Shown here one piece after another: positions 25,828 through 33,087 of a stretch of 64,000 bases of DNA. The notes beneath the pieces were generated by a model. That model was given only the letters and a program-made list of their open reading frames with translations, made no database searches and was not told the origin of the DNA. The position numbers and the translations under genes are program-made. The stretch is from NCBI RefSeq assembly GCF_030209355.1, contig NZ_JARVSF010000011.1:62001-126000 (forward strand), given 5' to 3'. The stretch's first letter is position 1; every line of letters begins with the position of its first letter. The DNA is from Pseudarthrobacter sp. fls2-241-R2A-127. GTDB taxonomy: Bacteria; Actinomycetota; Actinomycetes; Actinomycetales; Micrococcaceae.

Positions 25828-27333
25828 ATGAGCGAAATGACTGCCCGGCCAGCACCAAAGACCGTCCTTGTCACCGGTGCCACCGGCTACATCGGCGGCC
25901 GGCTGGTCCCAAAGCTGCTGGAAGCAGGCCACACGGTCAAGGTCCTGGTCCGCTCCCCCGACAAGATCGCCGGCGTGCCCTGGCGAGCCCGGGTGGACGT
26001 GGTGGAAAGCAGCCTGGACGACGGCGCCGCCCTCCGCGAAGCCCTTGCCGGCGTCGACGTGTTCTACTACCTGGTGCACTCCATGGCCGCCGGCGCAGGA
26101 TTCGAGGCGAAGGAACAGGCCATGGCCCGGACGGCGGCGGATGCTGCCGCAGCCGCCGGAGTCAGCCGGATCGTCTACCTGGGCGGGCTGCATCCGAAGG
26201 GCGTGGAGCTTTCCACGCACATGCGTTCACGCGAGGCTGTGGGCCAGGTTTTCCTGGACAGTCCGGTGGATTCGGTCGTGTACCAGGCGGGCGTGGTGAT
26301 CGGTTCCGGCTCCGCCTCATTCGAGATGATCCGCCACCTGTCCGAGACCCTGCCCCTCATGCCGGCGCCAAGCTGGGTGCGGAACCGGATCGAGGCCATC
26401 GCCGTCCGTGATGTGCTCTACTACCTGGTGGCTGCGGCGTCCTTGGAGGGCCCCATCAACCGGACCTTCGACATCGGGTGCCGGCAGGTCCTGACCTACG
26501 CCAGGATGATGCAGGAATACTCTGCCGAGGCCGGCCTGCCCTACCGGGTGGTGCTGGCGCTGCCCGTGCCGGCGCCCAAACTGGCAGGCATATGGGTGGC
26601 CCTGACAACACCCATTCCCTGGTCCATGGCCGTCCCCCTGGTCCAGTCGCTGCAGCACGACGCGGTGTCCAATGAGCACGACATCGACCAGTTCATTCCA
26701 CAGCCCGACGGCGGCCTGACCCCGTACCGCACCGCCGTGGCCCTGGCGCTGGGCAAGGAACGGGACGGCCAGGTGGAGACCACGTGGGCGAATGCCGGCG
26801 CGGATTCCGACCCGCTGCCCAGCGACCCGGAGTGGGCCGGTCACAAGGTGTATATCGACGAGCGGACGTTCCACGGAGACGTGGACCCGGCCCATGTCTG
26901 GACCATTATCGAGGGCATCGGCGGCCGCAACGGCTGGTACTCGCTGCCCTTGGCCTGGCAGGTGCGGGGCTGGCTGGACAAGCTGACCGGCGGCGCCGGT
27001 CTGCTGCGCGGCCGCCGCGACCCGCACACCCTTGCCGTTGGTGAAGTGGTGGACTGGTGGCGGGTGGAACGGATCGACCGCGGCCGGCTGCTCCGGCTGC
27101 GGGCTGAAATGCGCGCGCCCGGCCGCGCCTGGCTGGAGCTCTCCGTGGAGCCCGACGGGGGCGGCAGCCGCTACCGGCAGCGGGCCATTTTCTTCCCGAA
27201 AGGCCTGAGTGGACGGCTCTACTGGCTGGCCGTTCTTCCCTTCCACAGCGTGATCTTCCCGGCCATGGCCCGGAACATCACCGCGGCAGCCCAAAAGCTG
27301 GCCGATGCGGAGCGCGAACAGGTGACCCCGTAG
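25828..27333 (+). CDS. NAD(P)-binding SDR-like protein with C-terminal DUF2867 domain
   Basis: A 501-residue two-part protein. Residues 1 to ~290 form an atypical short-chain-dehydrogenase fold with VLVTGATGYIGGRLVPKLL for the nucleotide, as in NmrA/complex-I 39-kDa-like proteins. Residues ~330-500 are a DUF2867 domain with SRPBCC-like features (VDWWRVERIDRGRLLRL, AMARNITAAAQKL). The reaction is unknown; a role in handling a hydrophobic ligand or lipid is a guess from the fold. ATG 25828 is five bases after ACAGGAG. It leads a three-gene operon. Confidence 0.85.
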   Translation: MSEMTARPAPKTVLVTGATGYIGGRLVPKLLEAGHTVKVLVRSPDKIAGVPWRARVDVVESSLDDGAALREALAGVDVFYYLVHSMAAGAGFEAKEQAMARTAADAAAAAGVSRIVYLGGLHPKGVELSTHMRSREAVGQVFLDSPVDSVVYQAGVVIGSGSASFEMIRHLSETLPLMPAPSWVRNRIEAIAVRDVLYYLVAAASLEGPINRTFDIGCRQVLTYARMMQEYSAEAGLPYRVVLALPVPAPKLAGIWVALTTPIPWSMAVPLVQSLQHDAVSNEHDIDQFIPQPDGGLTPYRTAVALALGKERDGQVETTWANAGADSDPLPSDPEWAGHKVYIDERTFHGDVDPAHVWTIIEGIGGRNGWYSLPLAWQVRGWLDKLTGGAGLLRGRRDPHTLAVGEVVDWWRVERIDRGRLLRLRAEMRAPGRAWLELSVEPDGGGSRYRQRAIFFPKGLSGRLYWLAVLPFHSVIFPAMARNITAAAQKLADAEREQVTP

Positions 27334-27377
27334 GATGTTGGAGGCGTAAATCCTTTCCCGACGTCCCAGGAGGACCC

Positions 27378-27875
27378 ATGGCGCTGAGCGCAACCACCAC
27401 CATTCCGCACTCCGTTGACAGCGTTGCCGCTGTGCTGGTGAACGAGGATTTCCAGCGCCACGTCAGCCGGCTGGTGGGCGGGGAACTGGAGTCTTTCACC
27501 GTCGACGGCGACACCGCCGGCGCCTTCAGCGCCACCTCGGTGCGGACCCTTCCCACCACCCGGCTGCCCGAGATCGCCCGCAAGTTCGTCGGCGAGAACC
27601 TCAAGGTGACCCAGGTGGAAAACTGGGACGCCCCCGCCGCTGACGGTTCCCGCCAGAGCAACATCTCACTGAAGATCGCCGGCGCCCCGGTGGACGTCAC
27701 GGCCGTGCAGCGGCTGGTGGCCGACGCCGGCGGAACCCGGGTGGAACTTGAGGGCGCAGTGAAGTCCTCCGTGCCGTTCCTGGGCGGAAAAATCGCCGAC
27801 GCCGCGGAGCCCATGGTGGCCAAGGCACTGAACCTGCAGGCCACGCAGGCGCAGGCCTGGCTGGAAAGCCACTAG
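27378..27875 (+). CDS. DUF2505 family protein
   Basis: A 165-residue protein matching the actinobacterial DUF2505 pattern: an N-terminal IPHSVDSVAAVLVNEDFQ, alternating beta strands, and a C-terminal helix after VPFLGGKIADAAEP. The fold is expected to be START/SRPBCC-like, implying a hydrophobic pocket. No enzyme activity is known. CAGGAGG precedes the ATG. It lies in the middle of an operon whose first protein also has an SRPBCC-like domain, which hints at a shared ligand; this is inference. Confidence 0.85.
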   Translation: MALSATTTIPHSVDSVAAVLVNEDFQRHVSRLVGGELESFTVDGDTAGAFSATSVRTLPTTRLPEIARKFVGENLKVTQVENWDAPAADGSRQSNISLKIAGAPVDVTAVQRLVADAGGTRVELEGAVKSSVPFLGGKIADAAEPMVAKALNLQATQAQAWLESH

Positions 27876-27878
27876 CAC

Positions 27879-28100
27879 ATGGCGCTTCCCGTTTTCGCTG
27901 CGCTGGTCCTGATTATCGCCGGCGTCTGGTCGCTGGTGGTCTGGCCGCAGTTCCTGCGCCGGGTCATGAACGATCCCCGGGCCCGCGACAACGCGGGCAA
28001 GGCCACCAGGTTCCTCACCGTGCACGTGGTGCTGGTCAGCATCTCCATGGTGCTGGGACTCGCCACCGCCGTCATCGGCGTCCTGGGGCTGCTGGGCTGA
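27879..28100 (+). CDS. SCO4848-type small membrane protein
   Basis: A 73-residue protein with two membrane helices (residues ~4-24 and ~48-70) separated by a basic loop, RRVMNDPRARDNAGKATRF. This matches the SCO4848 family of small actinobacterial membrane proteins of unknown role. It begins three bases after the DUF2505 stop, so it is translationally linked to that gene. A strong bidirectional terminator follows. Confidence 0.8.
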   Translation: MALPVFAALVLIIAGVWSLVVWPQFLRRVMNDPRARDNAGKATRFLTVHVVLVSISMVLGLATAVIGVLGLLG

Positions 28101-28118
28101 GTCGGCCCTCCTCGCACG

Positions 28119-28169
28119 AAAAACAGCCCGGATCTTCCTCCTGTTGGAGGCAGGATCCGGGCTGTTTTT
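28119..28169. terminator. Bidirectional intrinsic terminator
   Basis: AAAAACAGCCCGGATC at 28119-28134 pairs perfectly with 28154-28169, giving a 16-bp stem with T-runs on both strands. It lies between the SCO4848-type gene and convergent sufU, a textbook two-way terminator and the clearest in the window. Confidence 0.93.
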
Positions 28170-28190
28170 GCGTTTAGCCTGGCTTCCCGG

Positions 28191-28640
28191 TCAGGCCGCC
28201 TGGTTCAGGGCGTCCTCCGCGGCCACCCAGGAAATCATGGCGCACTTGACCCGGGCCGCGTAGCGGGCAACCCCTTCAAACGCCGCGGCGTCACCCAATA
28301 GTTCGGGGTCGGCCTGGACCTTGCCGCGCGAGCGGAGCACCTCACGGAAGCTCTCGATCACCTGGTGGAGCTCGGCAACGGTCAGTCCCGGGGCGAGTTC
28401 GGAGAGGACCGACGCCGAGGCCATGGAAATGGAGCAGCCGGCTCCGTCCCACGCCACCTGGGCCACTTTCCCGTCCTGCACCGCCAGCCGGAGGGTGACT
28501 TCGTCACCGCACACCGGGTTGAGCTGGTGCGACTGGCCCGTTGCCGCGTCGGCCGGGGCAGCGGTAACGGAAAGCCCACTGCCGTGGCGGGCCTTGGAGT
28601 GGTCCAGGATGATCTGCTGGTACAGCTGGTCGAGGCTCAT
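28191..28640 (-). CDS. sufU: Fe-S cluster assembly sulfurtransferase SufU
   Basis: A 149-residue SufU/IscU-like protein. The metal ligands are all visible: Cys44 and Asp46 in NPVCGDE, Cys69 in GAGCSIS and Cys133 in VKCAMISW. It contains the ~18-residue insertion (RSRGKVQADPELL region) that marks Gram-positive SufU, a zinc protein that accepts persulfide from SufS, rather than IscU. It follows sufS by 23 bp on the same strand, so the two partners are co-expressed. The sufBCD scaffold genes are not in this window. Confidence 0.93.
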   Translation of the reverse strand: MSLDQLYQQIILDHSKARHGSGLSVTAAPADAATGQSHQLNPVCGDEVTLRLAVQDGKVAQVAWDGAGCSISMASASVLSELAPGLTVAELHQVIESFREVLRSRGKVQADPELLGDAAAFEGVARYAARVKCAMISWVAAEDALNQAA

Positions 28641-28663
28641 GGTGGCACCCTTCGTGTTCTCCG

Positions 28664-29989
28664 CTAGGCGCGGAAGTAGGCCCGAACGCCGGCTACGGCT
28701 TCAAGGAAGCGGTCCACGTCATCGGTGGTGTTGTACAGGTAGGCGCTGGCGCGGGTGGTGGCGGTCAGCCCAAGCCGCCGGTGCAGCGGCTGGGCGCAGT
28801 GGTGCCCGACGCGCACGGCGATTCCGCGGGAGTCCAGGAACTGCCCGACGTCGTGGGCGTGGACGCCGTCGACGTCGAAAGCGGCCAGGCCGATCCGTTC
28901 CTTTCCGGCCGCCGGGCCCAGGACCCTGACGCCGGGAATGGCATCCAGGCCCACCACCATGCGCTGGCCGAGTCCGGATTCCCACGTATGGATCCGATCC
29001 AGCCCGGTTTCGGTGAGGTAGTTGGCTGCGGCGGCCAACGCTACGGCCTGGGAGATCCGCTGGGTGCCGGCTTCGAAGCGTTGTGGTGCGGGAAGGTATT
29101 CGGCCCGCTCCATGGTGACAGTGGTGATCATGGATCCGCCCGTCAGGAACGGCGGCAGGATGTCCAGGAGTTCCTGACGGCCGTACAGCACACCAATGCC
29201 CGTGGGGGCCAGCATCTTGTGGCCGGAGAGCACCGCGAAGTCCACGTCGAGATCCTTGACGTTCAACGGCAGGTGCGGGGCTGACTGGCAGGCGTCCAGG
29301 ACCACCAGGGCCCCGGCGGCACGGCCCAGGGCCGTCAGCTCCTGCACCGGGTTGATGATGCCCAGGACGTTGGAAGCATGCGTGAAGGCAAGTACCTTGG
29401 TCCGGCTCCCGATAACCTCGGCTGCGGCGTCCATCCGCAGGTTGCCGTCGTCATCGATGGGAATATGGCGGAGCGTCGCCCCGGTACGGAAAGCCAGTTC
29501 CTGCCACGGAATCAGGTTGGCGTGGTGCTCCATCTCCGTCACCACGATCTGGTCCCCGGGCCCGAGCGCCAGTTCCCGCAGGCCCTGGTCGCCGCGGCCT
29601 TGGGCGGCCCAGAGGCCGGCGTTGGACAACGCGTACGAGATGAGGTTCAGCCCCTCGGTAGCGTTCGAGGTCCAGATGGTCTCTTCATAGCCGGCACCGA
29701 TGAAGTCGGCCATGGTTTGCCTGGCATCCTCGAAGGCTTCGGTGGCCTCCACCGCAAGATGGTGTGCGCCGCGGTGCACGGCGGCGTTGCGCTGCTCGTA
29801 GAACTCCTGTTCGGCTTCGATGACGCTGACCGGGTTCTGGGAGGTGGCGCCGGAGTCCAGGTACACCAATGGCTGCCCGTTGACCAGTTGGTTCAGCACG
29901 GGGAAGTCGTTGCGGATGCGCAGCACTTCTGCGTTGTCCATGACCGGGAGGGCGCGTTCCAGTGTGGCTGGCGTTGATACTACGGCCAA
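28664..29989 (-). CDS. sufS: Cysteine desulfurase SufS
   Basis: A 441-residue class-V aminotransferase-fold PLP enzyme that takes sulfur from cysteine and passes it to SufU. The PLP lysine is in LSGHKMLAPTGIGVLYG; the persulfide Cys is Cys398 in RVGHHCAQPLHR; HANLIPWQ and the ATEG segment are conserved. I chose the TTG start at 29989 because AAGGAG stands five bases upstream. ATG 29941 (MDNAEVL) gives a 425-residue form without a ribosome binding site. The open frame continues upstream for 160 codons but has no family similarity. Confidence 0.92.
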   Translation of the reverse strand: MAVVSTPATLERALPVMDNAEVLRIRNDFPVLNQLVNGQPLVYLDSGATSQNPVSVIEAEQEFYEQRNAAVHRGAHHLAVEATEAFEDARQTMADFIGAGYEETIWTSNATEGLNLISYALSNAGLWAAQGRGDQGLRELALGPGDQIVVTEMEHHANLIPWQELAFRTGATLRHIPIDDDGNLRMDAAAEVIGSRTKVLAFTHASNVLGIINPVQELTALGRAAGALVVLDACQSAPHLPLNVKDLDVDFAVLSGHKMLAPTGIGVLYGRQELLDILPPFLTGGSMITTVTMERAEYLPAPQRFEAGTQRISQAVALAAAANYLTETGLDRIHTWESGLGQRMVVGLDAIPGVRVLGPAAGKERIGLAAFDVDGVHAHDVGQFLDSRGIAVRVGHHCAQPLHRRLGLTATTRASAYLYNTTDDVDRFLEAVAGVRAYFRA

Positions 29990-30443
29990 AACGAACTCCT
30001 TGGGCTGCCAATGTCTGACACCCAATTGTCCCACAACACGGCTGTGGCGGCCGCCCGGAGGGGCAGCCGCCACCGCTGCCCCGGGCTTCAGCCGAGGGAG
30101 CAGAGGGCCGGCGACGGCTGGGGGGAGAGTCTCGGTCTCAGAAGACTCTGACGTCGCCGGCCCCGTCTGTGCCCGGTCCGTGGGGACCGGAAATGTGAGG
30201 GGCCTCAATGTCCTGATCGGCTGCTCCGCGGCTTCCAGCCTGCCGCTTTGCTTTGCCTCTTTAAGTAAATCCGGTAGTGCCCTCCGGTACACGAGTAGGG
30301 TGTACTCGATTCCTTGGGGGTGCACTACCGGGCCCGGGGCAGGTACACGCCAGGGGACGCGGCAGTGAGCCCGGGGAGCCTCAACCCAGGGCCAGGGCCC
30401 GGGGCACGTAACAGCCACGGCACACGCCACGGCGCAGCCGGGA
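29990..30443 (-). other. 454-bp non-coding stretch with hairpins, upstream of sufS
   Basis: No convincing gene lies here. Going along the plus strand: a 12-bp repeat (GGGCCGGCGACG, 30105-30116; complement 30152-30163) encloses a second 7-bp stem (AGAGTCT/AGACTCT). An outer repeat CCGGTAGTGC/GCACTACCGG (30271-30280 and 30322-30331) encloses the palindrome CGAGTA-GGGTG-TACTCG (30292-30308). An AT-rich patch lies at 30261-30270. Being the 5' leader or promoter region of sufS and the 3' region of the LuxR gene, it may hold an operator and structured leader. Confidence 0.55.
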
Positions 30444-33035
30444 CTACTTGGGCAGGGCTGTCTCCAGCTCATCGCGGCTGCGGACGCCCAGCTTGACGTA
30501 AGTGCGGTACAGGTGGCCTTCCACCGTGCGCACCGACACCATGAGGCGTTGGGCGATCTCCCGGTCGGTCAGTCCCTGGACGGCCAGCTCGACGATGTCC
30601 TGCTCACGGCGGGTGAGATGGACCGCGGGTGCGGCGGCGATGAAGCGTCCCTCACGGAAGCGTTCACCAAGTTCGTGGTCGCACTTTTCCCGCTGGGCCA
30701 CCGCCTGCCGGGACCGGCGGCGTTCGCCGGTCTGTTCCAGCACGGTACTGGCACGGGCGTAGGCCTCCCGGGCCAGGTTGACAAAGGCTGCTTCCTCCAG
30801 CGAGGCAGCCGTTGCCATCAGGGCGTCGCCGTCAGCGTTTTCCCACGCCTCGGCCAAGGTCAGGAGAGCTTCCGCCCAGCGGCCTTCCACGCCCCGGGCA
30901 ACCGTCTGGACCATGGGAATCACCGAGGGATCCCCCAGGTCCCAGCACATGGCCAGGACTTCCAGGAGGTTGCCGCCCCTCGCGGCCGCCTCCGTCGTCG
31001 TCATCAGCGTCTGCAGCGCAGCCAGCCCCTTGCCGTCACGGGCCGTGTATTCCGCCGCCGCTGCCACGTACGCCTCGGCCAGGAGGTCGTGGGCGGGGCT
31101 GCAGGCGGAGGCGTCCTTTTGATCCTGTTCCAGCCGTCTCGCCTGTTCGGCGTCGCCGAGCCTCGCGGCCACGTAATAGCCCAGGGCCGTGCCAAAGCGG
31201 TACAGCTGCAACGGATCGTTGAGCCTCAGGGCCTCCACTGCGGGCAGCAACACCTGGTAGGCCCGTTCCATTCGGCCCTGCCGAAGCAGGGAGTAGCCGC
31301 GGAGTACGTTCAGGCTCCCGTCAAAGGTATCCGCACTCGCGCCGTGGCCGGCCGCGTAGCTGTTCAGTTCCCGCTCAGCCGATTCCCATTCGCCCATGGC
31401 CAGGTAGTCGGACACCAGCCGGCCCAGCACGAACTCAGGAAAGAAGAAAAGGCTGCCTTCCAGCGGAGGAAGCTCCGATGCCGCCAACATGGCAGCGTCC
31501 AACCCCTGGACAGGACGCCCTGCAGCAGCCAGGGCATGCGCCAGGAGTGCCTCTGCCAAGGCACGCAGCGGCTCTCCCCCGGAGCCCGCCGCGTTAAGTT
31601 TCCGGATCCTGCCGACCTCGTCGCCGAGTGCTTGGAAGTTGACGTCGGCGCCGAGCTGCAGGAGCCGCAGCAGCTCCGCCGGCCACGTTCCATCCTGGCC
31701 GGATTGCGGACAGGCCCGTTCCACGTCCTCCGCAACATCCGCCAGCAGCCGGCCATTGGCCTGGTGGGCCGATACACGGAGCAACAGGGTTGCCGGCCCC
31801 TGCGGGTCCGCGGCCAGCGGGAGCCAGCATTCGTCCAGGAGCGCCGCGGCGTCCTGGTAGGAGCCTTCGTTGTAGAGGGCCCGGGCCTGAATGGCCTGGG
31901 CCATGGGAATCAGGGCGGGGTTCCGGATCCTGGCCGCGATGGACCGTGCACTGTGGTTGCGGTACCTCAGCAATGCCACTCTTGCGGCGGCCAGCATCTC
32001 GTCGTCGCTGACCCGGAGGCCACACTCCAGCGCCCACTCCACTGAGCGGAGCCGGCCTTCCCCCTGCAACAATCCGGGGTCCTGGTGCGCCTTGACCTTC
32101 TCCAACAGCTGGAGGCTGCGGGAGACCGATACCGTGTCCCTGATGGCGCCGGCGAACAGCGCGTTCCAGAGGTACAGTTCCGAGGGAACCCCGGGGGTCT
32201 CGACAATCATCTGCTGGTCCAGCAGGGAACGGACCACCGCAGCCCCACTGATGTCCTCGATGACTTTGCGGCCCACCGGGCCGGCCAAGGCAATGAGCTT
32301 CAGGGCTTCCTGTTCCTCGGGTCCGCGGCGCAGATGGTCCTTGGCGACCACCGCTGCAAGCCGGGGCCCGTCAGCCGGGAGATCGCCGAGCAGCATCCAG
32401 ATTCCGTTGCGTTTGGCCAGTACGCCGGCCTCTGCGGCGTCATGCAGCAAGGCATCGAGGATTCGGGGATTTCCACTCGAAGCGCTCCAGATGGCGTCCA
32501 CGGTGGCAGCTGGAATGGTCCCATCCAGGACGTGGGCCAGGACTTCCTCGATCTGTTCCCGGTTCAGGGGCCGGAGATCCACGCGCTCGGCAAGTCCGTC
32601 GTACCAGAGCTGCTCCAGCGGCTGAGGGAGGCCGGGCCGGGGCCGGGCGGCCGCCAGCACGGTTGCCCATCCCGCCGAGATCAGCTCAGCCAGCACCCCT
32701 GCCGAGGCCTCATCCAGGTGATGGGCGTCGTCCACCGCAAGCAGGACTGCCGAGCCGTTGCCGGTTTTCAGCTTTTCAAAGTACGACCACATCGAGCGCA
32801 GCACGGCGACCGGCGAGACCGACTCCTCGGCCGTGAGTTCGCCCGTATACGGGGTCAGGACCCCGAACGGCACCCCGGAAAGGGCTGAACTGGCATGGAC
32901 GCGCACCACGTTAAGATGCCCGGCGAGCCGCTCGGTCACGGCGTCGGTCACCGCCGATTTTCCAATCCCCGGGCCGGCCATGATGAAGACAGCATGGTTG
33001 GTGCCATTGCGGACCAGGTTGCAGATCCGGTCCAC
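30444..33035 (-). CDS. LuxR-family regulator with N-terminal AAA ATPase (first of a tandem pair)
   Basis: An 863-residue LAL/MalT-like protein. Walker A is GPGIGKS at residues 21-27 and Walker B LLAVDDAHHLD near 95-105; a long helical repeat region follows; the C-terminal ~60 residues are a LuxR/NarL helix-turn-helix (LTRREQDIVELAVQGLTDREIAQRL). Such proteins are signal-driven ATPase transcription regulators; the signal is unknown. The start is doubtful: conserved sequence LTGRREPVDRI reads through and upstream of the only GTG (33035). An ATG overlapping the previous gene's stop (33088) is out of frame. See findings. Confidence 0.85.
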   Translation of the reverse strand: MDRICNLVRNGTNHAVFIMAGPGIGKSAVTDAVTERLAGHLNVVRVHASSALSGVPFGVLTPYTGELTAEESVSPVAVLRSMWSYFEKLKTGNGSAVLLAVDDAHHLDEASAGVLAELISAGWATVLAAARPRPGLPQPLEQLWYDGLAERVDLRPLNREQIEEVLAHVLDGTIPAATVDAIWSASSGNPRILDALLHDAAEAGVLAKRNGIWMLLGDLPADGPRLAAVVAKDHLRRGPEEQEALKLIALAGPVGRKVIEDISGAAVVRSLLDQQMIVETPGVPSELYLWNALFAGAIRDTVSVSRSLQLLEKVKAHQDPGLLQGEGRLRSVEWALECGLRVSDDEMLAAARVALLRYRNHSARSIAARIRNPALIPMAQAIQARALYNEGSYQDAAALLDECWLPLAADPQGPATLLLRVSAHQANGRLLADVAEDVERACPQSGQDGTWPAELLRLLQLGADVNFQALGDEVGRIRKLNAAGSGGEPLRALAEALLAHALAAAGRPVQGLDAAMLAASELPPLEGSLFFFPEFVLGRLVSDYLAMGEWESAERELNSYAAGHGASADTFDGSLNVLRGYSLLRQGRMERAYQVLLPAVEALRLNDPLQLYRFGTALGYYVAARLGDAEQARRLEQDQKDASACSPAHDLLAEAYVAAAAEYTARDGKGLAALQTLMTTTEAAARGGNLLEVLAMCWDLGDPSVIPMVQTVARGVEGRWAEALLTLAEAWENADGDALMATAASLEEAAFVNLAREAYARASTVLEQTGERRRSRQAVAQREKCDHELGERFREGRFIAAAPAVHLTRREQDIVELAVQGLTDREIAQRLMVSVRTVEGHLYRTYVKLGVRSRDELETALPK

Positions 33036-33087
33036 GGGCTCCCGCCGCCCGGTCAGGAGCCGATGCGCAGATGTGGGTTTGTGGCCA

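Noticed and set aside
21584..25831. Very long open frame (over 1400 codons) on the plus strand opposite mfd
   Set aside because: It mirrors mfd codon positions in GC-rich DNA, has low-complexity Gly/His/Val/Gln content and no ribosome binding site; mfd on the other strand is unmistakable.
29990..30472. Upstream extension of the sufS frame by about 160 codons
   Set aside because: The translated sequence is Pro/Arg-rich, uses rare codons (CTA, TTA) and has no SufS similarity; a good Shine-Dalgarno precedes the TTG at 29989.
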